Assembly: GCA_963761005.1 (NCBI GenBank)
Contig: CAVXFK010000021.1
Coordinates: 52,644-116,643 of the forward strand
Direction: 5' to 3'
Source of the DNA: DASWJZ01 sp963761005
GTDB lineage: Bacteria; Pseudomonadota; Alphaproteobacteria; Rhizobiales; Afifellaceae
Length of the DNA stretch: 64,000 bases
Part shown: positions 7,796 to 17,682 of the stretch, one piece after another
How positions within the stretch are numbered: the stretch's first letter is position 1
Layout of the letters: each line of letters opens with the position of its first letter
The notes under the pieces: model-generated
Databases searched by the model: none
The model's input: only the letters and a program-made list of their open reading frames with translations
What the model was told of the DNA's origin: nothing
Program-made: the position numbers and the translations under genes

Positions 7796-10700
7796 TCAGG
7801 CGGCCTTTTCCAACACGTCGCGAAGCGCCTCGGCGAGCTGCTGCTTCTTGTAGGGCTTCTTGAGGATCGGGTCCCTCACGTCGGCGAGCATGCTGTCGGT
7901 CTCGGCGGCATAGCCGGTCGTGAGCAGCACCTTCAGATTAGGCGCGAACTCGCGTGCGCGCTGCACAAGATCGAAGCCGCTCATCCCGCCGGGCATCAGA
8001 AGATCTGTGAAGAGGAGGTCGAAGTCGGGCGTCTTGCGCAGGATATCGAGCGCCGGGGCACCGGCTTCCGCCTCGACGACGGAGTAGCCGAGGCCGGAAA
8101 GCTGGGTTGAGACGAAGCGGCGAACATGCGGCTCGTCCTCCACCAGGAGGATTTTCTCGTGACCCCCGGCGGCCGGCTGGTCGTCGCGTGTCTCGATCCG
8201 TTTGGTGGCCTGTGTCGTCCGCGCGACCGGAAGATAGACGTGCACCGTCGTGCCGCCTTCGGGCTGGCTTTCGATGGTGACGTGGCCGCCGGACTGTTTG
8301 GCGAATCCGTAGACCATGGAGAGGCCCATGCCGGAGCCCTTGCCGACCCCCTTCGTCGTGAAAAAGGGATCGAAGGCGCGGTCGAGAACATCCTTCGTCA
8401 TGCCGACGCCGGTGTCCTTCACGGTGACGTGCACATAGGCCCCCGGCTTGAGACCCCCCGCCCATCCTTCCGCGGTCTCGACGATCTCCGTTTCGATGCT
8501 GAGAACGCCACCGTTCGGCATGGCGTCGCGCGCGTTGAGCACGAGGTTGAGGATCGCCGAATTCGAAGAGCCCGCGGTCGACGTAGGCCGGCTTGTCGGC
8601 CGAGGAGCGGGACTCAAGCGTGATGTGCCTGCCGACCGTTCGGTGGAGCATGTCGGAGAGCGAGTCGATTGCCGCGCCGAGATCGAGCGTTTCCGGATGC
8701 AGCGCCTGGCGGCGCCCGAACGCAAGCAGGCGCTGCGTCAGGTCGGCGCCCTTCTCCGCCGTCGTCATCACCAGCTCGGCCGTGGCCTTGAGCTCCGGAT
8801 CGGTGATCTCCTCGTAGAGAATCTCGGAGTTGCCAAGGATCACCGCGAGCAGGTTGTTGAAATCGTGCGCGACGCCGCCGGTCAGGTGACCGAGCGCTTC
8901 CATCTTCTGCGCCTGGCGGAGCTGCGATGCCATCTGAACGCGCTCCGTCTCGTCGGAAAGGACTCCGACGAAGTGCGTTGTCGTGCCGCTTTCGTCGCGG
9001 ATGGGCGAGATCGTCAGGTTGTTCCAGAAGCTCTCGCCGTCCTTGCGGTAGTTCAGGATCGAGCCGCGGAACAGCGCCTCGTTCTCCACCGCGAGGCGGA
9101 TCGTCTGCACGAGACTTGTGTCGCTGTCGGAGCCCTGCAGGAAGCGGGCGTTGCGCCCGACGGCCTCTTCCTTGGAATAGCCGGTCAGCCGCTCGAACGC
9201 CGGATTGACGTAGGTGATCGGCGTATCGAACTCCGTCGCGTCGGTGATCATGATGCCTTCGCCGATCGCCTCGAGCGCGCGGTCCCTGAGACGCAGCGTT
9301 CCCGCCGCCTTGCGTTGCTCGGCATCGGCGGCGAGCACGAAGGAGACCGCCCTCAGGAAGTTGATGTCGGTCTCGCTGAAGGCGCGGAACCCGTCGGAGC
9401 ATACGACGATGACGCCGAGCCGGAACGCCTTCTCGCCGATCGGCAGCGCGACGCCGGAGCCTTTGTCGTTCTGCAGGCCAGCTATGAGGTTGAAATTGCG
9501 CCGCGAGAAATGCACCGGCACGTCGGAGCTGATACCGCGCGCAAGCGGCGGGCAGTAGTCGACCGGCACGGCGCGGATATTCACCGACTGCGCCGGCCAG
9601 CCGCTGCCGGCACGCAGCCTGAGCACGCGCTTGTCGGTGGAGAGCTCCAGGATCCCGACCAGCTCGACCGCGAGCGTGCGCGCGACGAGGTCGACGGCGA
9701 CCTGGTAGAGGTCCTCGCGCGGCACGCCCTGCAGCGCGAGCTGGCTCAGCACTGCCGCCGCTTGCTGCTGCCTTGCGCTCGCCGCGAGCTTCGCCTCGGC
9801 ATGCTTGCGTCCTGCGATATTCATCGAGGCGCCGCGGAATCCGAGGAAATTGCCGCGCTCGTCGAAATACGGACGGCCGTTCGCCGATATCCAGCGCGTA
9901 GCACCGTTGCGGTCGGCAATCTGATATTCGAAGTTTCTGAACGACTGGCGCGTCTCGTAGTCGAGAATGTGCTGCTTCCATTCCGGAGCCTTGATGTCGG
10001 CCTTGGCGATTTCCCACGCCGTACGCCCGATCAGCTCCTCTTCCGGCATGCCGAAGACGGCGCGGGAATCGCCGACGATCGCGGTGATCCGAAAGCGCTG
10101 GTCGGTCTCCCACATGAGGTCGGAGCCGACCTCCGCAAAGTCGCGGAAGCGCGCCTCGCTTTTGTTGAGCGTTTCCTCGGCCTTCCGCCGCGTCTCGATC
10201 TCCTTCTGCGCGGCATCGAAGAGGTTCGCCTTTTCGATGGCGATCGAAGCGTGCGAAGCGAGGCCTTCGATGAGCCGCTCGGAGCGCTCAGCGAAGACTC
10301 CCGGTTCTTTGTGGCCGAAGAATAGTGCGCCGATCACCACGCCCGAACGCGACAGCAAAGGAGCCGCAAGGTAGCTGCGGATGAGCGGCGCGCCGGATTG
10401 CAGCGTACGTTCCGAAATGGCCTCGGCGTATTTCTGGTCCTTCGTAACGTCGTCCCAGCGGAACATCTGCTCGTCATTGAGAATGGGCCCGACGACGCCG
10501 TCCTCAATCGGCAACGGGAGGGCCTCGAAGGAGGGGCGGTCGATCCCGGATAGCGCGTAGAGCTCGAAGTGGTCGTCCTGCGGACGTTTGCCGGAGAAGA
10601 GCGCGCCGAACTCGGCACCGGTCAACTCGGCGCCCGCGTCGGTCACCGCTTGCATCAGCGCGCTTAGATCGAGCTCGTCATTGAGGTTTGCGGCGGTGCG

Positions 10701-12105
10701 GTTCAGAACGGCGAGCGTGCGCTGCTCCTCAACCAGCGCGAGCTGCCAACGCCTCTCTTCGGTGATGTCGGTCGCGACGGTGACGATGGCGACCGGCGTG
10801 CCGCTTTCATCTTTGACCGGCGAGCTGGCGGCGCGGAGCAGGACACTCGACCCGTTCTGGCGCTCCAGCGAGATGTCCCCCGACCAGCTTTCGCCGGCTT
10901 CGAAGCGAGCACTGATTTCGGCGGGCTCGAACTGCCCCTTGATCGACGGCAGCACGTCCATAATGTTCCGCCCGATCACCGCGTGGGCCGGCAACCCGCA
11001 CAGCTTTTCGGCAAAGCGGTTCCAGAAGATGATCGACCCGGCCATGTCGGTTCCGATCACTACCTCTTCGACGGATTCCAACAGCTCCGCCTGGAAACGG
11101 ATTTGCTGCTCGGCGCTCCGCTGCTCGGTGATGTCCTGCACCATGACAAACTTGTGCACGGAACTCGTCCGTGTCCGGATGCACGACCGCCGTCGAGCGG
11201 AGCCCCCAGACGAACGTGCCGTCTTTGCGGAGATAGCGGCGCTCGCGATCCTTCGGCGGCAAGCCGGTCTCTGCCTGCTTCGCGCGCACACGGAAGTAGT
11301 CTTCCCGGTCCTCGGGCGCGAGCAGGTCTTCGTAGTGCATGTTCTCCAGCTCGCAGATGGAGTATCCGAGGAAGTCGGCCATGCGCTGATTGACGCGCAG
11401 GACGCGTCCGTCCTTTTCCATCCACATCATCGCGACGCTGGAGGACTCGAAGATCGCGCGGTAGCGCGCGTCGCGCCCGGCCAGGACGCGGTTCTCCGAC
11501 TGCAGCCCAGCCGCCTTACCGACGCGGCCGCCCTCGAAGCGCAACAGGCTTCCCATGGCGACGATGCCGAGCGGATAGAAGATCGCCGTGATCGGGAGCG
11601 TCGTCGTCAGGAAAGCGTACGTGATCGAAGCGTCGAGCCAGCCCATCCATTGGGCGAAGAGGATGATCGCGGGGCGGAGCAGCGCCAGCACTAGCCCGAG
11701 AGCCAACAGGTTGCGGAGCGAGGCTGCGACTCCGAGCGCCCAGGCGGCGACGCCGAGCAAGGCAATTGCCGGCATCGCGAATCCAACGAGCGCAACGTTG
11801 GCATCGCCGAGCGTGAAACGGATCGGCGTTGCAACCACCGTTGCCACGACGGCCGCGAGGGGGCCGCCGAGAAATCCCGACATGACGATCGCGACGCTGC
11901 GAAGGTCGATCAAGAGCCCGTCGCTGGTGTCGAACGACGCGAGCATCAGCACGCTTGCGATGCCGCCCATCGCCAGGCCGAAAGGCGCGCCGAGACAAAA
12001 AGTGCGGAAGCCCGGTCTCGCCACTTCGAGCAGGCTCAGAAGATAGGTGAGCCCGACGAGGATCAGGAGGTTGCATGACATGTTGCCGATGAGATGTGCG
12101 AGCAT
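7796..12105 (-). CDS. Membrane multi-PAS/GAF hybrid histidine kinase, interrupted by two frameshifts
   Basis: Three overlapping frames combine into one protein of about 1435 residues. Order: about six hydrophobic segments resembling the 5TM-LYT sensor type (1-200), a first PAS (YRAIFESSSVAMMWM), a second PAS (ELLESVEEVVIGTD), GAF, PAS, GAF, PAS with PAC (DRALEAIGEGIMITDATEFD), HisKA with H-box LTGGVAHDFNNLLAVIL, HATPase (NARDAMPNGG, DTGVGMT, GKGSGMGLSMVYG) and a C-terminal receiver (LLVEDEPH, LFTDLLMPGG, LKKPY). Frame breaks lie at 11161-11166 (after HPDTDE, before VHKFVMVQDI) and at 8559-8564 (after RGLFE, before AILNLVLNARD). Removing one base at each restores continuity, and both fall in a GANTC context, so they look like sequence errors. 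It is the upstream gene of the signalling cluster. Confidence 0.85.
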
Positions 12106-12566
12106 CGTCGTCTCAGCTCACCGGGGTTGCTGTTTCGCAAGAGCCCGGACACGTCGTGCTCTGCCTCTCTGTTCGTCGGCGTAGTCGCTCAATTGATAGC
12201 CCCCTGGGCGCATTTCGAATTTTGTTTTCGCGCTGACGGGTAGTACCGCAACAAAAGGTTGAGGAAGGGATAAGCAGAAAGCTCGCCTTTGAAGTTGAGG
12301 ACCAGAAAATACCGTTTCCAAACGGTCACTTATGCAGACTCCACGCGGCTGCTTTGCCGGCTTCCGGAGCACCGACGCGGGCCTGCGGGCGCCCTCGATG
12401 CTGGCTTATGCCAAGTCGCTGCACTAAGGGGTGCTGCCGCGGGTCGCGGCGGGATGAGGCTCGAAGATCGGCAACCCGAAATGTGCGCCGAGGGTCAGCG
12501 CGGTGTTCGAGAAATACGGGCGGCTCTGAAGGCCGTCGTCACAACAATTCGATTGAGGCAAATCGC
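12106..12566. other. Intergenic region with possible gene scraps
   Basis: About 460 bases without a convincing gene lie between the divergent hybrid kinase and VOC genes. On the plus strand two short stretches read like protein C-termini: one ending in SMLAYAKSLH at 12427, the other reading GSKIGNPKCAPRVSAVFEKY and ending at 12529. They are in different frames and have no start. They may be the remains of a decayed gene, but I do not recognise the family. Confidence 0.3.
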
Positions 12567-13001
12567 ATGAAGAACGTCGTCGGCATCGGCCATGTCGCCA
12601 TCCGCGTGAAGGACATCGATCGCACGCTCGACTTCTATCGCGACAAGCTCGGCTTCAAGGAGATGTTCCGGCTCGACCGTGACGGCAAGCTCTGGCTCAT
12701 GTATCTGCGCGTCACCGACACGCAATATATCGAGCTCTTCCCCGAGGCGGTCGGCGACCGCGCGCCAGCTCGCGATGCGAACGGGCTGAACCATCTCTGC
12801 CTGGAGGTCGACAACCTCGACGCTGCGCTCGAAGAGCTGGCCAAAGCGGGCGTTGCGATCGCGCGGGAGAAGCAGATGGGCGCCGACGGTAACCTGCAGG
12901 CCTGGATCGAGGATCCCGACGGCAACCGCGTCGAGCTGATGCAGATGGACCCGGCAAACATGCAGAGCGCGGCGCTAAAGCGGCTGAAGGCCGGCGCGTG
13001 A
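12567..13001 (+). CDS. VOC-superfamily (glyoxalase/dioxygenase-like) protein
   Basis: A 144-residue protein of two beta-alpha-beta-beta-beta modules, the vicinal-oxygen-chelate fold. The first module starts GHVAIRVKDIDRTLDFYRD, with the metal-ligand position His at GHVAI; the second is LNHLCLEVDNLDAALEEL with a His, ending in WIEDPDGNRVELMQM where the Glu is the last expected ligand. These His/His/Glu positions point to a metal-dependent lyase, isomerase or dioxygenase. The size suits lactoylglutathione lyase-like or methylmalonyl-CoA epimerase-like members, and the reaction cannot be chosen from sequence alone. The ATG at 12567 lies a few residues before the first strand. Confidence 0.82.
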   Translation: MKNVVGIGHVAIRVKDIDRTLDFYRDKLGFKEMFRLDRDGKLWLMYLRVTDTQYIELFPEAVGDRAPARDANGLNHLCLEVDNLDAALEELAKAGVAIAREKQMGADGNLQAWIEDPDGNRVELMQMDPANMQSAALKRLKAGA

Positions 13002-13143
13002 TCGCCATCATCGGGGCATCCTCTTCAAGATCGCGCTGCCGTTGTTTTCCCAGGCCGGCTAAAGTTGACACGCTCCGAACTGCAGCCGAGGTTGTGCTGG
13101 AAGCTCGGCCTCCGACGTCGAGCCGGGATGCTGAGAGGTGAAA

Positions 13144-13725
13144 ATGCCGCCTAGGTCTGCGCTTCCGAGCGCGAAGTGCGCCTTGATCTGCGTAATCGGT
13201 CTCTCATGCATGTTCCTAGGCGGATGTTTTACGACGCAGGATGAGCCATTCTCCTTGGTCAGCAGTGATGTGCCGCACCTGAAGCCGGGCCTCTTGAATT
13301 GCGGCGACGGTGCCAAGACAGAGGTACAGCGGTTTATTCAATTGAGCTACGGAAAGGTATCTCAGTATATCTTTTTCGGAGATAGCGAGTATTCAACCGA
13401 ACCGCTTACGTTCTATCAGGTGAAGGGTGATAGATATATTGTTTCTGTTGCATCAAACGGGGCAGCCGGGGAAACGCTCTACGTAGCGCAGATCACCGAC
13501 GCGTCTATTGAAATCTTGAATGATGCAGTCGAATCGGAGCAAGGCGACGTGGAAAAGATGGCAAAGAAATACGGAGTCCACGTCAAGCTGGACGGAAAGT
13601 CGTGGAGCATGAGCGGACCCAAGGACGCGCAGCGAAAGTTCATGATCGACGTTGCCGATGCGTTGCCCGCGACCGACGTCGTGTGTAAGTGCAGCCCTTC
13701 TGATGAGAACGCCTCGGCGCAGTGA
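13144..13725 (+). CDS. Putative lipoprotein of unknown function
   Basis: A 193-residue protein with a lipoprotein signal peptide: charged start (MPPRSALPSAK), hydrophobic core CALICVIGLSCMF and lipobox LGGC, with the lipidated Cys at about residue 28. The mature part is about 165 residues, rich in Tyr, Ser and Asp; I do not recognise it. The codons are visibly more A/T-rich than those of neighbouring genes (runs such as GGAAAGGTATCTCAGTATAT), which suggests horizontal acquisition or a lineage-specific gene. An AGAGGTG ribosome site precedes the ATG at 13144; a GTG two codons upstream is an alternative. Confidence 0.7.
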   Translation: MPPRSALPSAKCALICVIGLSCMFLGGCFTTQDEPFSLVSSDVPHLKPGLLNCGDGAKTEVQRFIQLSYGKVSQYIFFGDSEYSTEPLTFYQVKGDRYIVSVASNGAAGETLYVAQITDASIEILNDAVESEQGDVEKMAKKYGVHVKLDGKSWSMSGPKDAQRKFMIDVADALPATDVVCKCSPSDENASAQ

Positions 13726-13845
13726 TCTCGGCTCTGCGCCTGTAAGGAACTACGATCGCGATGCGGTCGATCGCGCTTTTCTTCTTCGCAGCGAAACGGA
13801 TACTTGTGGGCGGTTTGACCACCCGCGCGGTGAAAAGGCTGACGC

Positions 13846-14655
13846 ATGCAGGATGACAAAATCCCCTCGATGGGCCTCGGGACTTACGGCCGGGACGGCG
13901 AGGAGGGGATCGCGACGCTCGTGACGTCGATTGAGATCGGCTACCGCCATTTCGACACGGCGCAGACCTACGGCACCGAGGCGAATGTCGGCGAGGCGAT
14001 CCGCCGGAGCGGGCTGTCGCGCGAAGAGGTCTTCGTTACCACCAAGGTCGCGCGCGAAAACCTCGCCAAGAAGGATTTCCTGCCGAGCCTCCGCAAGAGC
14101 CTCGAGACGCTGAAGATGGATCGCTTCGACTTGGCGCTGATCCATTGGCCGTCCGCCGACCCGAGCCTGCGGCTTGAGGACTATGTGGAATCGCTCGGCG
14201 AGGCGAAAGCGCTCGGCCTTGCGCGGCTGATTGGCGTGTCGAACTTCCCGAACGCGCTGATGGAGCGTGCCGTCGCGCACCTCGGTACGGGCGAGCTCGC
14301 GACCAACCAAGTCGAGATGCATCCCTACTTGCAGAACCGCAAGGTGCTCGAATTCTGCCGGAAGCTTGGGCTGCGCGTCACCGCCTACATGCCGCTCGCG
14401 AACGGGCGGCTCGTGGGCGATCCGGCGCTGAAACGGATCGGTGCGGTGCACGGTGTGAGTGCGAGCCAGGTCTCGCTCGCCTGGCTCCTGGCGCTTGGCG
14501 CGATCGTCATCCCGGCTTCGGGCCGGGTGGGGCATCTGCGCTCGAATTTCGCTGCAGCGAAGATCACGCTGTCGGATGCCGAGATGACGGAGATCGCAAA
14601 GCTCGATCGCGGCGAGCGCATCATCGACCCTGTCGATGCGCCGGACTGGGATTAG
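13846..14655 (+). CDS. Aldo/keto reductase (2,5-diketo-D-gluconate reductase type)
   Basis: An NADPH-dependent aldo/keto reductase of 269 residues, typical for the AKR5 group of small bacterial carbonyl reductases. The catalytic tetrad is visible: Asp and Tyr in YRHFDTAQTYGTE, Lys in VFVTTKV and His in LALIHWPS. GVSNFP, NQVEMHPYLQN and the C-terminal cofactor loop IPASGRVGHLRSN are standard family motifs. The ATG at 13846 is nine codons before the first conserved strand (LGTYG). It likely reduces aldehydes or keto-sugars; the substrate is undetermined. It stands alone between a lipoprotein gene and the convergent PPK2 gene. Confidence 0.9.
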   Translation: MQDDKIPSMGLGTYGRDGEEGIATLVTSIEIGYRHFDTAQTYGTEANVGEAIRRSGLSREEVFVTTKVARENLAKKDFLPSLRKSLETLKMDRFDLALIHWPSADPSLRLEDYVESLGEAKALGLARLIGVSNFPNALMERAVAHLGTGELATNQVEMHPYLQNRKVLEFCRKLGLRVTAYMPLANGRLVGDPALKRIGAVHGVSASQVSLAWLLALGAIVIPASGRVGHLRSNFAAAKITLSDAEMTEIAKLDRGERIIDPVDAPDWD

Positions 14656-14685
14656 CGCATCCGCCAACTAGAGGCGGCGCCACGG

Positions 14686-15561
14686 CTATTTCTGCTTCGC
14701 CAGCTCCTTGCGGATCGATTCCAGCTCCTTGAGGCGCGCGGGGCTCGTCTGCGGGTAGTGCAGGTCTATGCTTTCCAGCGTCTCCAGGATGATCTCCGAC
14801 ACGATCAGCCGGGCGTTCGCCTTATCGTCGGCCGGAACGATGAACCACGGCGCGTGCTCTGAGTTGGTGGCCGAGAGGCACGCCTCGTAGGCCTGCCGGT
14901 AGTGCTCAAAGAACTGACGCTCCGTCACGTCAGCCATGCTGAACTTCCAGTTCTTCTCCGCCTCGTCGATGCGCGAGAGGAAGCGCTTGCGCTGCTCTTC
15001 CTTGGAGAGATGCAGGAAGAGCTTGATGATGCGGGTTCCGTTCTCGTCGAGATGCCGCTCGAAATCGACGATCGAGCGATACCGCTCCGCCCAGAATTTC
15101 TTGTGGCCGCCGGCTTCCGCCGAGAACCCCGAATTGGCGAGAAGCTCGGGATGGACGCGCACCACCAGCACGTCCTCGTAATAGGAGCGGTTGAAAATAC
15201 CGATCCGGCCACGCTCCGGCAGCCGCGCGTGGCAGCGCCACAGGAAATCGTGATGAAGCTCCTCGGCGCTCGGCTGCTTGAAGCTGTGCACCTCGCAGCC
15301 TTGCGGATTAACCCCCGACATGACGTGGCGGATCACGCCGTCCTTACCCGCGCTGTCCATGCCCTGCAGGATGATGAGAAGCGCGCGCGTGTCGGAGGCG
15401 TAGAGGAGGTGCTGCTCCTCGCTGAGCCGCGCGACGTGTTGGCGCAACGTCGCGGCGTATTCCTTTTTCGATCCGTAGACGGGTTTCACCTGCGTCGGCC
15501 GCTTCGCGAGGTCGACCTTTTCGTATGCGTGGACGCAATAGTCGGAAGTCTTGATCGTCAT
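14686..15561 (-). CDS. ppk2: Polyphosphate kinase 2 family protein
   Basis: PPK2 proteins move phosphate between polyphosphate and nucleotides. The 291-residue length is that of a one-domain enzyme. Visible motifs are the Walker A-like loop LQGMDSAGKDGVIRHVMSG, the phrase VNPQGCEVHSFKQPS, the Walker B-like NRSYYEDVLVVRVHP and the lid segment FLHLSKEEQRKRFLSR, all hallmarks of the family. Several class I enzymes of this size phosphorylate AMP or ADP from polyphosphate, but class cannot be assigned safely here. The ATG at 15561 has a GGTGAAAGA ribosome site and starts right at the conserved N-terminus. Confidence 0.9.
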   Translation of the reverse strand: MTIKTSDYCVHAYEKVDLAKRPTQVKPVYGSKKEYAATLRQHVARLSEEQHLLYASDTRALLIILQGMDSAGKDGVIRHVMSGVNPQGCEVHSFKQPSAEELHHDFLWRCHARLPERGRIGIFNRSYYEDVLVVRVHPELLANSGFSAEAGGHKKFWAERYRSIVDFERHLDENGTRIIKLFLHLSKEEQRKRFLSRIDEAEKNWKFSMADVTERQFFEHYRQAYEACLSATNSEHAPWFIVPADDKANARLIVSEIILETLESIDLHYPQTSPARLKELESIRKELAKQK

Positions 15562-15709
15562 TCTTTCACCGGAGGGGCAGGCGCCAATCGCGGCTCGCGA
15601 CGGGGGCGTCAAGACATACGGATACACTGCCGGAGCGCCGCCGCCTTCAGCTCCCATTCATACATCCGCCGTATTTTAGCTTTCCTAGAGCTTAACGTTA
15701 GCCGTTCAA

Positions 15710-16615
15710 TTGAGACAAACGAGCCTGCAGTTGGCGAAACCAAGAACGCAGCAACGGCGATACACCGGTATCCCGCTTTCTTCCGGACACCGCGCTGCGG
15801 CGGCCGCGATGATGGTGACGGCATTGCTGGCCTCGCCATCCGCGAACGCCGGAAGCTCCGCCGACGTCAAGGGCCGGATCGAGGCCGCCTTTGCGTTGAT
15901 GCCGGGAAGCTCTCCTGAGCTGACGTTCAAGTTGACGCGCAGGGCATTGCTCCGCCGGTCTGTGCAAGGCGAGGCCGGCGTGGCGCCGCTGCCGTATGCC
16001 GCGACGGAGGCTGAGACGCTCGCTCCGCAATTGGCAGCGCTGGAATCCCAGGCGGCCGGTCAGGCGGGGGGAAGCGTTATTGAGGTCGCGCGGCTGCCGC
16101 GACCCCGGCCGGAGAATGTGATCATACCGGCAAGCGTCGCGCCGCAGACATCGGCTCCCCAAGCCTCCGCCTCCGAGGCCGAGTTCTTTGGCCGGTTCGC
16201 CGGATCGTTTTCCGGCTCCGGGGAAGTTCGGCGCAATGCCTCCTCAAGCCCGAATGAAGTGACGTGCACGGTAACTGGCCAGCCGTCCGAGAACCGCATC
16301 GCGATAACCGGCCGCTGCGGCGTAGCCATGTTCTCGCGGCAGATCAGTGCCGATATCCGCTACGACCCCGCGACCGGTCGCTATTCCGGCGTCTATGTTG
16401 GCGCCGCGGTGGGCCCGGCGCGGCTCTCGGGGGCGCGGCACGGAGATGCGGTGGTGCTCACGATCACCTGGCCGAAGCCCGTGAACGGCGACACCAACGC
16501 TACGATGACGATCAAGAACTCCGGCAACCGCCAGCTTGCGATCACTGTGACCGACGAGTTTCAGCCGGGCGGGGCGAAGGCCCAGGTCACGCAGCTCGCG
16601 CTGAACCAGATCTGA
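15710..16615 (+). CDS. Secreted protein with a C-terminal domain shared with the protein at 23836
   Basis: A putative exported protein of about 301 residues from a TTG start. A long basic leader precedes a signal-like hydrophobic stretch (AAAAAMMVTALLASPSANA), a low-complexity Ala/Pro-rich middle (about 60-155) and a C-terminal domain starting at FAGSFSGSGEVRR. That domain has two Cys (VTCTVTG, GRCGV), then ISADIRYDPATGRYSGVY and strand-rich repeats. The order GSxxGxGxV, paired Cys, DIxYxxxxGxxxG also occurs in the secreted protein at 23836. A later start within the basic leader is possible. The function is unknown; the fold is probably a small all-beta barrel. Confidence 0.7.
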   Translation: MRQTSLQLAKPRTQQRRYTGIPLSSGHRAAAAAMMVTALLASPSANAGSSADVKGRIEAAFALMPGSSPELTFKLTRRALLRRSVQGEAGVAPLPYAATEAETLAPQLAALESQAAGQAGGSVIEVARLPRPRPENVIIPASVAPQTSAPQASASEAEFFGRFAGSFSGSGEVRRNASSSPNEVTCTVTGQPSENRIAITGRCGVAMFSRQISADIRYDPATGRYSGVYVGAAVGPARLSGARHGDAVVLTITWPKPVNGDTNATMTIKNSGNRQLAITVTDEFQPGGAKAQVTQLALNQI

Positions 16616-16695
16616 CGACACGACGACGACCTCTGACCTAGAGGTCTCGTCAGCCTCAGCATCCGCCGCGGTCTCTTTTCCTCATCTGCCTTCCG

Positions 16696-17451
16696 TCATC
16701 CGGAGCGGCCTCGGATCAGCACGTCCTGAAGCCGCGTCTGCCCCTTGCCGCGCGGGCGCAGGTCGAGGCCTGACAGCACGTCGACGAGGTGGCTCACCAT
16801 CAAATCGGCGGCGCGCTTGCCGTCGCCCTTGCCGATCGAGTCGGCAAGCGCCGCATGCGCGTGGCGCTCGCAGATCGCGTCGGGCCGCCGCCAATAAAGC
16901 GCGATGATCAGCGAAGAGCGCGAGACCAGCTCGCGGACGAAGCCCTCCAGGATCGGCTGGTTGGCGATCTCCGCGATCGCCAGATGGAAAGCGCCGGAGA
17001 GCGCGATGGCGCGGCCGGCGTCGCCGGCAGCAAGCGCCGCGTTCTCGTCGCGGATATGGCGCTTGAGCGCTGCCGCGTCCTTCGGCGTCGCAAGCTTCGC
17101 GGCCATCGAGGCAAGACGCGGCTCGATCACCGAGCGCGCCTCGAAGACATGCCGCGCCTCTTCCGCCGTGGGCTCGGCGACATGCGCGCCGCGGTTCGGC
17201 TCGATCGTCACCACGCGCTCATGCGCAAGCGCCTGCAGCGCGGAGCGCACGATCGTGCGGCTCACACCATAGATCGCGCCAAGCTCGTCTTCCGGCAGGC
17301 GCGCGCCGGGCGGGAGGCTGTGGTCGAGGATCGCGGCAAGCAGCGCCTCATGGATGCGCGCAGCCTTAGGGCTCCTGAGTGACGACGCGCCCGCTGCGCT
17401 GCGCAGACCTGACGCCGGCGCAAGGTTCGCTGGATCTCCGACTTCCGCCAT
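16696..17451 (-). CDS. GntR-family transcriptional regulator with FCD domain
   Basis: This 251-residue regulator carries a winged HTH (about 32-95: LPPGARLPEDELGAIYGVSR then SALQALAHERVVTIEPNRG), followed by an all-alpha FCD ligand-binding domain (EARSVIEPRLASMAA, HLAIAEIANQPIL, ERHAHAALADSIGKGD) with the Asp/His positions that bind a metal in this family. It is divergent from the ABC transporter operon starting at 17683, with an inverted repeat (17501-17512) in the shared 231-base promoter region. It therefore probably represses that operon and responds to its substrate. Confidence 0.92.
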   Translation of the reverse strand: MAEVGDPANLAPASGLRSAAGASSLRSPKAARIHEALLAAILDHSLPPGARLPEDELGAIYGVSRTIVRSALQALAHERVVTIEPNRGAHVAEPTAEEARHVFEARSVIEPRLASMAAKLATPKDAAALKRHIRDENAALAAGDAGRAIALSGAFHLAIAEIANQPILEGFVRELVSRSSLIIALYWRRPDAICERHAHAALADSIGKGDGKRAADLMVSHLVDVLSGLDLRPRGKGQTRLQDVLIRGRSG

Positions 17452-17500
17452 TCGCGTTATCCTCGCCCGAGCCGCCTACGGCAAACCCCAAAGCCGTCTC

Positions 17501-17512
17501 ATTGTATACGAT
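17501..17512. promoter_or_regulatory. Probable GntR operator
   Basis: ATTGTATACGAT is a near-perfect dyad: its TTGTATAC core is typical of operators bound by FCD-type GntR proteins, and one base breaks full symmetry. It lies 50 bases upstream of the GntR start and 170 bases upstream of the ABC operon start, in the only region that can control both. Confidence 0.55.
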
Positions 17513-17682
17513 TTGGGCGACGATTGTGTGCAGATGCCCAACATCTGAGCCGTTCTGATCGAGGCGCCGCGCCTCCGCTCGTCAATTCGTCGCCCATTTC
17601 CCGCTTCTCCGCAAAAACCCTGCCGCGCGAATGCTTGGCATGCGCCTTGCCTGTTGCAGGAGCGAGGCCAGGAGCGGGGGAC

